From an uncultured bacterium (GTDB taxonomy: Bacteria; Verrucomicrobiota; Kiritimatiellia; RFP12; UBA1067): a stretch of DNA of 48,267 bases. Location: positions 1 to 48,267 of the forward strand of contig CADCOC010000086.1 of the NCBI GenBank assembly GCA_902802945.1, given 5' to 3'. The number at the start of each line of letters is the position of its first letter. The stretch's first letter is position 1. Shown here piece after piece: positions 36,420 to 43,648 of this stretch. Both the position numbers and the translations under genes were made by a program. The notes under the pieces are model-generated. The model was not told the origin of the DNA. It saw nothing but the letters and a program-made list of their open reading frames with translations, and did no database searches.

Positions 36420-36827
36420 TCACTTCTGCGGTCCTGGCCAAAGAGAAAGTGACACGTGTTTTGACATCAAGGTAAAATGCCTGTCGAGCGAAAAGAGCGG
36501 AATGCCGAGGCGAATGGCTTGCTGCGCGATGATTAGGTCGGGCAACCCCACCTTGTTTATCCCCGAGCGGAGACACGTCTCCTGAAGGGCGCGAATGTCA
36601 GGCCAATCAATCTCAAGCGCGGGGGACTGCAGTGCCAGCAAGGCTTCTGCGCACTGCGTCTCGCCCCTGACGTTCATGAACGGCAGCAGTTCCGACAGTA
36701 TGACGTCGTTGACGATTGCCTCGTCGCCGGAGAGAAGGTAATCAAGGGCATCCGCAGCCTTCTTTCCATCGTTCCCGCCGCGAAAGTACGGTATCCACAC
36801 GGATGTATCGACTAGAACGCCGGTCAT
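36420..36827 (-). CDS. vapC: VapC-like PIN-domain toxin
   Basis: 135 residues, normal length for VapC. Acidic PIN residues are seen in LVDTSVWIPYF, LSELLPF, GLPDLIIAQQA and SLDRHF. VapC toxins are Mg2+-dependent RNases that cut tRNA or rRNA. It is preceded by its antitoxin gene with a 4-base ATGA overlap and is transcribed from the promoter at 37064-37092. All catalytic acidic residues appear to be present, unlike the PIN gene at 41310. Confidence 0.88.
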   Translation of the reverse strand: MTGVLVDTSVWIPYFRGGNDGKKAADALDYLLSGDEAIVNDVILSELLPFMNVRGETQCAEALLALQSPALEIDWPDIRALQETCLRSGINKVGLPDLIIAQQAIRLGIPLFSLDRHFTLMSKHVSLSLWPGPQK

Positions 36828-37021
36828 GTGCGCGCCCTCAATGCGTCGAGGTCAAGAGAAAAGTCGGGCATAGTCCCGCGCATCGCCCTCAGGCGCGACA
36901 ACTTCACAGAACGAACCATCTGTTCCAGCGCACGAATGATCGTGGCCGTCTTCGTACCGCACTTACCTACTCTCATCGCCTCTTCAAGCAGATTGACGGG
37001 CAAATCCAATGTGGTTTTCAT
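36824..37021 (-). CDS. vapB: VapB-like antitoxin
   Basis: 65 residues. MKTTLDLPVNLLEEAMRVG resembles the N-terminal ribbon-helix-helix DNA-binding segment of VapB-type antitoxins; the C-terminal half (MRGTMPDFSLDLDALRART) should wrap the toxin. AAAGGA lies 5 bases before the ATG. The two interleaved inverted repeats over the promoter are plausible autoregulatory operators. Confidence 0.83.
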   Translation of the reverse strand: MKTTLDLPVNLLEEAMRVGKCGTKTATIIRALEQMVRSVKLSRLRAMRGTMPDFSLDLDALRART

Positions 37022-37063
37022 TTGATCCTTTCATACATACTGTTTTGTCGAAACGATGCAGAT

Positions 37064-37092
37064 ATTATACGACAATTCTTCTGCATGGTCAA
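37064..37092 (-). promoter_or_regulatory. vapBC promoter with interleaved inverted repeats
   Basis: On the minus strand: TTGACC (37092-37087), 17-base spacer, TATAAT (37069-37064). TTGTCG/CGACAA (37045-37050, 37070-37075) and ATGCAGA/TCTGCAT (37056-37062, 37080-37086) flank or overlap the -10, a typical operator layout for toxin-antitoxin autorepression. Confidence 0.75.
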
Positions 37093-37129
37093 TATGGTTA
37101 ATTGTGCATGAGTTTTGCGCAAGATGGCA

Positions 37130-37158
37130 TTGCGCATGTCATGGGAATCGTGTATAAT
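37130..37158 (+). promoter_or_regulatory. GH106 promoter, likely leaderless
   Basis: TTGCGC (37130-37135), 17-base spacer, TATAAT (37153-37158), then 8 bases to the ATG at 37167. A TTGCGCAA palindrome lies at about 37115-37122, just upstream of the -35. Confidence 0.75.
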
Positions 37159-37166
37159 ACGCCGCA

Positions 37167-40100
37167 ATGAAAGGCCGAAATATCGTTGTCGCGGTCGTGG
37201 TTGCCGCATGGTGCGTGTTGGCGCAGGCTGTTTGCGCCGGTGCGCCGGAGGCAGCGTTTCGCAAGCCGGAAAGGGTGAAGCGGCCTGAAACGTATTTCTT
37301 CTTCTTCGGCGGAAACGTGGCGGCGCCGGGAATCACGGCCGATTTGGAGGCCGTGAAGTCCGCCGGCATCGCCGGCATCAAGCTCTTCAACGGCAACAGC
37401 GCACGCGGCGCGTGGCCGGGCGTGCCGAAGCAGATCAAGTGCCTCAGTCCCGAATGGGACGCGCTCGTGGGGCATTTCGGCGACGAGTGCAAGCGGCTCG
37501 ACCTCCGGATGGCGATGCAGGTGTGTCCCGGCTGGGCGATGGCGGGCGGCCCCTGGATCAAGCCCGAACACGCCATGCGCCACCTCGCCGTGTCGCGTAC
37601 GGATGTGGAGGGCGGTCACACGGGACGCGTGACCCTACCGAACCCGTATGCAAAATCCGAGCCGTGGCGTGACTATCGCGATATCGCCGTCATCGCGTTT
37701 CCCGCGCCGGAGGGCGACTGGGAGAAGCCGCTTGCGCCGTCGTCCGTCACCGGCACCGACTTGGGCGGCTCGCCGAGGACGGCTCGCCCTACCGAATGGA
37801 ACGCCTGGGCGCGCGGACGCGCCGTCGCCAAGATTCCGGCGAATGCAACGACGGAGATAACCTACGAGTTCGCACAGCCGGTCACGGTTCGGACGCTTGA
37901 ACTGCCGTCCGTGAAAAGCCTCGCTTCCGTGACGAAGTCGTTCGACCCGGGAACGACTGTTTCGTTGAAGGCCGAGGACGGGGCGACGCTCGTGGAGGAG
38001 GTCGCCCTGCCGCCGTCCAGCTGGCAGGATGCGCGTACGCTGTCGCTCGCCTGCCGCGAGACGACGGCGCGGCGTTTCACGCTGACGGTGAAGAACAAGC
38101 ATCCGATCACGCTTCGTACCGTGCATCTCTTCAGTGCCGCGAAGAAGGACAACTGGGAAGGGGAGGCGTGCTGGACGCTGCGGCGTCTCCTGCGTCGCGC
38201 CGCGCCCGTGCAGTCGAAGGGCGCGTACGTCAAATCGGCGTCCGTCGTGAACCTCACGTCCCAGATGGCGAAGGACGGAACGCTCACGTGGGACCCGCCG
38301 CCCGGCAGGTGGGCCGTGTTGCGCATCGGACATGTCAATACGGGCTTCAAGAACAGTCCCGCGCCGCCGGAGGGGACGGGCTTCGAGTGCGACAAGTTTT
38401 CCACGCTGGCCGTGGACATCCAGTTCGACAACTACATCGGCCGTCTCACGAAACCCGGCGCGCCCCTCCACGGAAAGCTCCGCGCGATGCTGATGGACAG
38501 CTGGGAGTGCGGACACCAGACGTGGACGCCGGGGATGGACGCGATCTTCTCGTCCCGCCTCGGCTACGACCTCTTCACGTGGATTCCCGCGGTGTTCGGC
38601 TACGTCGTCGATTCCCCGGACGACACCGCGCGCTTCCTCAACGACTGGCGCACGCTCGTGAGCGACCTCATCACGGACAACTTCTTCGGGCACATGTCGA
38701 AGCGGGCGCACGAACGCGGACTGGAGGTGGAGTTCGAGGCCGCGTTCGGAAACTCCATCCCCGGCGACATCATGAAGTACTACAAGTACGCCGACATCCC
38801 GATGTGCGAGTTCTGGCAGCCCGCCGTGTCCTTCAACTTCACGCCCGTGAAGCCGATCATCTCCGCCGCGCACCTCTACGGCAAGCGCGGCGTCGGCGCG
38901 GAGGCGTTCACGTCCTTCGGCGTCTCGTGGCACGAGCGCCTGCGCGACTACAAGCACAACGCGAACATGAACCTCGCGGAGGGCATCACGCATTTCGTGT
39001 TCCACACGTTCACGCATAACCCGCAGGAACCGTGGTTGCCGCCCGGGACGTCGTTCGGCGGACGCGGCATCGGCGCGCCGTTCGTGCGCGGGCAGACGTG
39101 GTGGCGGCACATGTCGGCGTTCACGGACTACTTCGCGCGCTGCCAGACGATGCTCGAGGCCGGCGTTCCCGTGATTGACGTCCTGTGGTATCTCAGCGAC
39201 GAATGCGACGGCCGTCCCGACCACTACGCGCCGTTTCCCGTCGGGCACAAGTACGACTACTGTAACCCCGATGCGTTTCTTTCGCGCATTTCCGTGAAGG
39301 ACGGCAAGTGGTGTACGCCCGAGGGAATCGAATACGGCATCCTCTGGATTCCCGAATCGCGGCGCATGTTACCAGAGACGATGGAACACCTGATCAAGGG
39401 AATCGAGAAGGGCGGCGTCGCCGCGATGGCGGGTTTGCCGGTGGAACCGGCCACGCGCAAAGGCGGCGCTGAAGGTGTGCGGCGGTTTGCGGCGGCGCGC
39501 GAGAGGTTGGAGGCTATAATCGAAATGGACGCATCCGGTAGGGCGCGGACTCCGGCCGCGCCGCACGGGAGGGTCGCGCTTGTCGCGACCACAACGGGCA
39601 AGATGCCCGTTGTCCCAGTGGCTGGCCGACTTTACGTTGGGAAGACGATAGACGATGTGCTGAAGGCTGAGAACATCGCGCCCGACATTGACGGTGAGGG
39701 TATCGTCTGGAACCACAGGCGCAACGGCGGTGACGACTGGTATTTCATCGCCCCGGCTAAGGAAGGCAAGGGGTTTGATGGCGAGGTTGCTTTCAGAAAC
39801 GTGGAAGGTCGGGTTTGCGAGATCTGGCATCCGGAAAGCGGGTTGATTGACGGCGGTCGCGGGGCGACCGCCCTACCGGGGCGCATCCATCTTTTGCTCG
39901 CCCCCGCGCAGTCGTGTTTCGTGGTGTTTAGAGGGGCTGCGACAAGCGCGGCCCGGAGGTGGGGCGAGCCCTCCGGGCGAGCCGTGGCGGCTCGGCGGGG
40001 ACGCCTCGCCCTACCGGGTGTGGCCCCGTGGCGCATTTCCTTTCCCGAGGGCTGGGATGTGCCCACGAACACGACCGTGCAGACACTTGCGCCGTGGAGG

Positions 40101-40532
40101 GAAATGTTCCGCGAATCGCCTTCCGCGCGGGCGTTTTCGGGCACGGCGACGTACACGACGGAGTTCGATCTTGAGGACGTGCTCGGGCGCGTTGTGTTGG
40201 ATCTGGGGCGGGTGGAGTCGATTGCACGCGTGGAGCTGAACGGGAAGACGTTCCACGACCTGTGGGCGCCGCCGTACCGCCTTGACGTGACGCACGCGGT
40301 GAGGAAGGGGAGAAACGCCCTGAAGATCGAAGTGACGGACACGTGGTACAACCGGCTTGTGTATGAAGGCTGGCTGCCGGAGGCGAAGCGGCGCACGTGG
40401 ACGTTCAGAAGACCGTCGGAACGGCTGCCGCTGCACGACTCCGGCCTCATCGGCCCTGTGGAAATCAAATTGATGACGACGGAATACTTGGACGGTTTTC
40501 AAACTGGCGCCCGAAGGCAAGTCAGTATGTAG
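37167..40532 (+). CDS. Secreted GH106-type alpha-L-rhamnosidase
   Basis: 1121 residues, close to GH106 length. A signal peptide ends near QAVCAG. The N-terminal barrel region (FFFGGNVAAPGITADLEAVKSAGIAGIKLF, MQVCPGWAMAGGPWI) and central motifs (MLMDSWECGHQTWTPGM, VEFEAAFGNSIPGDIMKYYKYADIPMCEFW, GAEAFTSFG, ITHFVFHTFTHNPQ) match the family, with Glu residues suited to an inverting, Ca2+-dependent mechanism. A C-terminal beta-sandwich (ARVELNGKTFHDLWAPPYRLDVT) is typical. Cleavage of rhamnose from pectic or other rhamnosides is the likely role. Several palindromic repeats are read in frame (37764, 39537, 39852, 39958), lengthening the linker regions. Confidence 0.88.
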   Translation: MKGRNIVVAVVVAAWCVLAQAVCAGAPEAAFRKPERVKRPETYFFFFGGNVAAPGITADLEAVKSAGIAGIKLFNGNSARGAWPGVPKQIKCLSPEWDALVGHFGDECKRLDLRMAMQVCPGWAMAGGPWIKPEHAMRHLAVSRTDVEGGHTGRVTLPNPYAKSEPWRDYRDIAVIAFPAPEGDWEKPLAPSSVTGTDLGGSPRTARPTEWNAWARGRAVAKIPANATTEITYEFAQPVTVRTLELPSVKSLASVTKSFDPGTTVSLKAEDGATLVEEVALPPSSWQDARTLSLACRETTARRFTLTVKNKHPITLRTVHLFSAAKKDNWEGEACWTLRRLLRRAAPVQSKGAYVKSASVVNLTSQMAKDGTLTWDPPPGRWAVLRIGHVNTGFKNSPAPPEGTGFECDKFSTLAVDIQFDNYIGRLTKPGAPLHGKLRAMLMDSWECGHQTWTPGMDAIFSSRLGYDLFTWIPAVFGYVVDSPDDTARFLNDWRTLVSDLITDNFFGHMSKRAHERGLEVEFEAAFGNSIPGDIMKYYKYADIPMCEFWQPAVSFNFTPVKPIISAAHLYGKRGVGAEAFTSFGVSWHERLRDYKHNANMNLAEGITHFVFHTFTHNPQEPWLPPGTSFGGRGIGAPFVRGQTWWRHMSAFTDYFARCQTMLEAGVPVIDVLWYLSDECDGRPDHYAPFPVGHKYDYCNPDAFLSRISVKDGKWCTPEGIEYGILWIPESRRMLPETMEHLIKGIEKGGVAAMAGLPVEPATRKGGAEGVRRFAAARERLEAIIEMDASGRARTPAAPHGRVALVATTTGKMPVVPVAGRLYVGKTIDDVLKAENIAPDIDGEGIVWNHRRNGGDDWYFIAPAKEGKGFDGEVAFRNVEGRVCEIWHPESGLIDGGRGATALPGRIHLLLAPAQSCFVVFRGAATSAARRWGEPSGRAVAARRGRLALPGVAPWRISFPEGWDVPTNTTVQTLAPWREMFRESPSARAFSGTATYTTEFDLEDVLGRVVLDLGRVESIARVELNGKTFHDLWAPPYRLDVTHAVRKGRNALKIEVTDTWYNRLVYEGWLPEAKRRTWTFRRPSERLPLHDSGLIGPVEIKLMTTEYLDGFQTGARRQVSM
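37764..37793. repeat. 30-bp palindromic element inside GH106
   Basis: It reads GGCGGCTCGCC...GGCTCGCCCTACC and is the reverse complement of 27480-27509 with one mismatch. It encodes GGSPRTARPT. Confidence 0.8.
39537..39625. repeat. Composite repeat block inside GH106
   Basis: Three palindromic units lie in a row: GGTAGGGCGCGG...; GGGTCGCGCTTGTCGCGACC (core shared with 6134-6223); and ACAACGGGCAAGATGCCCGT (shared with 25520-25552). It encodes about 30 residues, including HGRVALVATTTGKMPVVPVA. Confidence 0.85.
39852..39877. repeat. 26-bp palindromic element inside GH106
   Basis: Identical to 25496-25521 but read in another frame, giving GGRGATALPG. Confidence 0.85.
39958..40015. repeat. Two adjacent palindromic elements inside GH106
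   Basis: 39958-39983 opens GGTGGGGCGAGCC and is identical to 40755-40780. 39986-40015 is a 30-bp relative in the opposite sense, ending CGCCCTACC. Together they encode WGEPSGRAVAARRGRLALPG. Confidence 0.85.
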
Positions 40533-40611
40533 GTCATACCCTCGCTGTAGGGGCATCCAACCCTAATCGTAGGCAGGTCGTTTCCTAATCGTAGGGAGTT
40601 CGCTCTCCCAA

Positions 40612-40677
40612 CGTGGCTCAAAAATCCCCTCGCCGTGGCTCAAAAATCCCCTCGCCGTGGCTCAAAAATCCCCCTCC
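40612..40677 (+). repeat. Three 22-bp tandem repeats
   Basis: The unit CGTGGCTCAAAAATCCCC plus four bases is repeated at 40612, 40634 and 40656. Just upstream, CCTAATCGTAGG occurs twice. No spacers and no gene are seen; the function is unknown. Confidence 0.85.
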
Positions 40678-40727
40678 TATGGCGGCGAGGCCAACAGCGG
40701 GAGGGCTGCGCTCCGTCGCGGCCGCAA

Positions 40728-40780
40728 GGTGGGGCGAGGCGTCCCGCCGAGCCGGGTGGGGCGAGCCCTCCGGGCGAGCC
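40728..40780. repeat. Two intergenic copies of the palindromic element
   Basis: 40728-40753 and 40755-40780 both open GGTGGGGCGAG. The second is identical to 39958-39983 inside GH106. Confidence 0.85.
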
Positions 40781-40800
40781 GCAATTCCCCAAGACCACGT

Positions 40801-41027
40801 TCCGCACCATAATCTCACGCACCATATCCGCCACTTCACCTATCGCAATACCTGACGTACCGCGCATTCATATCTCAAACCATGCGCAAAACTTCAATTT
40901 TCCAAAATCCCGCTTGCGTTGGGCGGGGCAATGTGGCATACTATTTCCGTCTTGCCCGTAAAAAGGCGAGATAACAGATCATCCGCGTGGATGTCGGCTA
41001 AGAAAAGTAGTCGCCGCCGCGTTTGGG
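40801..41027 (+). repeat. Promoter-bearing repeat A
   Basis: Homologous to repeats B (41584-41912) and C (43297-43641). The left part TCCGCACCATAATCTCACGC matches B; the right part, AAAACTTCAA through the promoter and the CTTGCC/GGCGAG stem, matches both. A lacks the GTGAGACG inverted-repeat insert of about 170 bases. The end GTCGCCGCCGCGTTTGGG matches C. No gene is seen in 40533-41049 apart from a possible short peptide MSAKKSSRRRVW (ATG 40991). Confidence 0.85.
40914..40942 (+). promoter_or_regulatory. Promoter in repeat A
   Basis: TTGCGT (40914-40919), 17-base spacer, CATACT (40937-40942) with an extended TGG. CTTGCC-loop-GGCGAG follows near the expected start of the RNA. Confidence 0.7.
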
Positions 41028-41049
41028 AGTACGGTGAGAGGAATTGAAA

Positions 41050-41313
41050 GTGCCTCCGATAGAGACAATAGCGAGACCGGTTCGGAATCGGATTAGCGTC
41101 AAGGTGCCGAAGGAGTATGCATCATACTCCTTTCAGGTGCTTCTTGTGCCGTTGTTTGAGTCGACGGAGCAAAACCACTTTGGCAGATCGTCTCGGGCGC
41201 GCAAGAAACAGTCTTTTGTAGATGTTCTGTTGTCCTGTCCGCGACTTGACGATGGGGACGAACTTGACATTGCCAGGGATGGTTGCGATGTCGGTCGCAC
41301 GGTGGATTTATGA
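41050..41313 (+). CDS. Antitoxin-like protein paired with a PIN toxin
   Basis: 87 residues from GTG 41050 (AGAGGA at 41037-41042; TTG 41044 is too close). PPIETIARPVRNRISVKVPKEYASYSFQVLLVPL resembles short antitoxin partners of FitB/VapC-type PIN toxins. The C-terminal half after FESTEQNHF is not recognised. Its stop overlaps the PIN gene (ATGA), as expected for a toxin-antitoxin pair. Confidence 0.6.
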   Translation: MPPIETIARPVRNRISVKVPKEYASYSFQVLLVPLFESTEQNHFGRSSRARKKQSFVDVLLSCPRLDDGDELDIARDGCDVGRTVDL

Positions 41314-41552
41314 AGTATCTTCTTGATACCTGCGTCATAAGCGAACTTACGCGCAATCGTCTAAATGCAGCGGTGATCGACTGGCTTTGCCGTCAGGATT
41401 CCGAGACGTTGTACTTGTCATACATTACAGTTGGAGAGTTGAATAAGGGGATTGTTAAACGTGGCGGAGACAAAAGAGCACAGGACCTTGAGCGCAACAT
41501 CAATGACATGGTCGGGATGGACGTGCCTCTACTAAACCCGTTTGACCAATAA
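41310..41552 (+). CDS. PIN-domain toxin with internal deletion
   Basis: 80 residues, against about 130-140 for the FitB/VapC family. The N terminus (MKYLLDTCVISELTRNR, SYITVGELNKGI) carries the first acidic residues. The end RNINDMVGMDVPLLNPFDQ matches the family's normal C terminus. The middle, with the later catalytic Asp residues, is missing in frame after AQDLE (around base 41490). It is therefore probably inactive as an RNase, but might still bind its antitoxin. Repeat B begins 31 bases after the stop. Confidence 0.75.
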   Translation: MKYLLDTCVISELTRNRLNAAVIDWLCRQDSETLYLSYITVGELNKGIVKRGGDKRAQDLERNINDMVGMDVPLLNPFDQ

Positions 41553-41583
41553 GATTTCCCTTGGGTGCTTCCATAGTAGGCAG

Positions 41584-41912
41584 TCCGCACCGTAATCTTA
41601 CGCCTCATACTCGCTTTTTCACTTATCGTGATAGGTGACGTACCGCGCACGTGATCGCCGCTGGCGGAGTGGGTGTGTGCGCGCGGACGTGAGACGATAG
41701 ACGAGAGACGAGCCGAGACGTGAGACGATGAGACATTGGCAAAGCCGCATTACCTCATAGTCTCACGTCTACTAGTCTCCATTCGCGTCTCGCGTCTCAC
41801 GTCTCTCGTCAACCTCTGCGCGCCCGCGCGCAAAACTTCAAATCTCAAAATCCCACTTGCGTTGGGCGGGGGAATGTGGCATACTGTTTGCGTTTTGCCT
41901 CTCAAGGGCGAG
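41584..41912 (+). repeat. Promoter-bearing repeat B
   Basis: Left part as in A (TCCGCACCGTAATCTTACGC), then an insert with the stem AGACGTGAGACNATGAG/CTCATAGTCTCACGTCT and further GTGAGACGATAGACGAGAGACG/CGCGTCTCACGTCTCTCGTC arms, then AAAACTTCAAA and the promoter. It fills the 41553-41999 gap. No gene is supported there. Confidence 0.88.
41857..41885 (+). promoter_or_regulatory. Promoter in repeat B
   Basis: TTGCGT (41857-41862), 17-base spacer, CATACT (41880-41885). It drives the AbiE-type locus about 115 bases downstream. A second TACAAT lies near 41945. Confidence 0.7.
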
Positions 41913-41999
41913 GTGGAATTAGACTTGCGAATAGAAGAATTATGTGATACAATTTCAGCGAACCTTGAGAAAACAACAGTTTAATCAACGAATGCTAAA

Positions 42000-42481
42000 A
42001 TGTTGCTGAACACACAAGAATGCTTGAAAGCATACGGCTCATATTATGCAATCAACCGAGCGGTTGCATCTGGCCGGTTACGCAAGCTTGAGATCGGCAT
42101 TTACTCCGATGATCACGAATATGTACCTACGGAGCAGATAATCCGAAAAAAGTTTCCAATTATTCTCTCGCAACGCCTGCCAGAACGACGGCATTGGCCG
42201 ACAAACGTGTGAAGCAGTACTTTGTTCCTGCGGGAACGCTAGAGATCGGGAAAATGGAGATGGAGACCATTGGCGGCAAGATCATGGTGTACGATCTCGA
42301 GCGGATGCTCATTGAATTGATGCGATACAGAAACAAGCTGCCGTACGATTATTACAAGGAAGTGCTCGGTAACTACAGGGCGAATCTGGACAGACTGTAT
42401 CCCGCCAAGTTGGACGACTATCTCGCTGCCTTTCCGAAGCACGACGCACTATCGCGCTATCTTGACCAGGAGGTGTTCTGA
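42000..42481 (+). pseudogene. AbiEi-type antitoxin, disrupted by internal deletion and frameshift
   Basis: Frame 1 (42000-42212) gives the winged-helix start LNTQECLKAYGSYYAINRAVASGRLRKLEIGIYS and KKFPIIL. Another frame then continues as SLATPARTTALADKRVKQYFVPAGTLEIGK...YDLERMLIELMRYRNKLPYDYYKEVLGNY to 42481, the normal second half of AbiEi antitoxins. Compared with the family, about 20-25 residues between FP and LATP (around base 42155) are missing, and the frame is lost. TTG 42194 could allow translation of the second half alone. The toxin gene starts on its stop (TGATG) behind AGGAGG. Confidence 0.72.
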
Positions 42482-43284
42482 TGGCGTCATTTGCGGAGCG
42501 AATCGCAGCGCTTGAGGCGGAAGGGTACGCCAACGCCACGGCGATGGCAAGGCTTGCGCACGATGTGGTCTTGAAGGCGCTGGAGACCTGCGGACTCCGT
42601 GACAACGTCACGATCAAGGGCGGTGTCGTCATGAGCAACATGACAGGTGATATCCGAAGGGCCACAATGGACATGGACGTCGACTTTATGCGTTACGGTC
42701 TTACGGACGAAAACATTGACGAATGGATCGGGCGGCTCAACTGCCTTGAAGGCGTGTCTATATTTCGAAGCGGTGAGATCATTGAACTTCGCCAGCAGAA
42801 TTACCGAGGGCGGCGCGTTTACCTTTCAATTTCAGATCGGGCGGGCGTTACGGTAATGACAAAACTCGACATAGGCGTCCATGTGCATGATGAAATGCCC
42901 CAGCGTGAAATGCCATTTCAGATTTCGCTTGATGAAAGTGCGGCTTTGCTTCACGCGAACACGAAAGAACAGATATTCGCCGAAAAGCTGAAGAGCCTGC
43001 TCAAACTCGGCACAAGGTCAAATCGACCGAAGGACATCTTTGACATGTTCTACCTTATTGACTATGTTGACAGGAAGGTGCTTCGGCGTTTCTTGACTTT
43101 GCTGGTTTTCGAAGACGCGGACATGAGGGAACGGAATTTCGGGGACGTATGCTCCAGAGTATCCCGCATTTTCAATTCGGTGACCTACATGCGGAGGCTT
43201 TCTGCACGCAAAACCAATTGGCTTCAAGTCGATCCACGGCGGGCGACATCTGCGATCCTGCGCTTTCTTGAGTCAGTGCAATAG
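42481..43284 (+). CDS. abiEii: AbiEii-type nucleotidyltransferase toxin
   Basis: 267 residues with AGGAGG at 42468-42473. The nucleotidyltransferase motif KGGVVMSN (46-53), the metal-binding aspartates in MDMDVDFM (Asp64/66/68), TKLDIGVHV and the downstream LKLGTRSNRPKDIFDMFYL are intact, as in AbiEii/AbiGii toxins. Type IV toxin-antitoxin systems of this kind block growth on phage infection by modifying tRNA ends (known for MenT/AbiEii relatives). Here the partner antitoxin is broken, so either toxin expression is low, the antitoxin halves still work, or the frameshift is a sequence error. Confidence 0.85.
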   Translation: MASFAERIAALEAEGYANATAMARLAHDVVLKALETCGLRDNVTIKGGVVMSNMTGDIRRATMDMDVDFMRYGLTDENIDEWIGRLNCLEGVSIFRSGEIIELRQQNYRGRRVYLSISDRAGVTVMTKLDIGVHVHDEMPQREMPFQISLDESAALLHANTKEQIFAEKLKSLLKLGTRSNRPKDIFDMFYLIDYVDRKVLRRFLTLLVFEDADMRERNFGDVCSRVSRIFNSVTYMRRLSARKTNWLQVDPRRATSAILRFLESVQ

Positions 43285-43296
43285 TCGTCATTGAAT

Positions 43297-43641
43297 GCGA
43301 TAAGTAACGTGCCGCGCACGCACCCGCCGCCGACGAGGTGGTGTGCGTGCGTGGGCGTGAGACGATAGACGAGAGACGCGCCGAGACGTGAGACGATGAG
43401 ACATTGGCAAAGCCGCGTTGCCTCATGGTCTCACGTCTTCAAGTCTCCATTCGCGTCTCGCGTCTCACGTCTCTCGTCAAACTCTGCGCGCCCGCGCGCA
43501 AAACTTCAATTTCCCAAAATCCCGCTTGCGTTGGGCGAGAGAATGTGGCATACTATTTCTGTCTTGCCCGTAAAAAGGCAAGATAACAGATTACCCGCGC
43601 GGGTCAGACGATGAGCAACCGTAATCGTCGCCGCGTTTGGG
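43297..43641 (+). repeat. Promoter-bearing repeat C
   Basis: It matches B through GCCGCGCACG, the GTGAGACGATAGACGAGAGACG inverted-repeat insert and the promoter, and matches A at its end (GTCGCCGCGTTTGGG). The stem after the promoter is CTTGCC/GGCAAG in C and CTTGCC/GGCGAG in A, so pairing is kept with a G-U change. A short frame starts MSNRNRRRVW at 43611, like the one in A. Confidence 0.88.
43526..43554 (+). promoter_or_regulatory. Promoter in repeat C
   Basis: TTGCGT (43526-43531), 17-base spacer, CATACT (43549-43554), the same arrangement as in A and B. Confidence 0.7.
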
Positions 43642-43648
43642 TCGCGTC

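Noticed and set aside
40612-40677. CRISPR array
   Set aside because: The 22-bp repeats are directly adjacent with no spacers, and no cas genes are seen.
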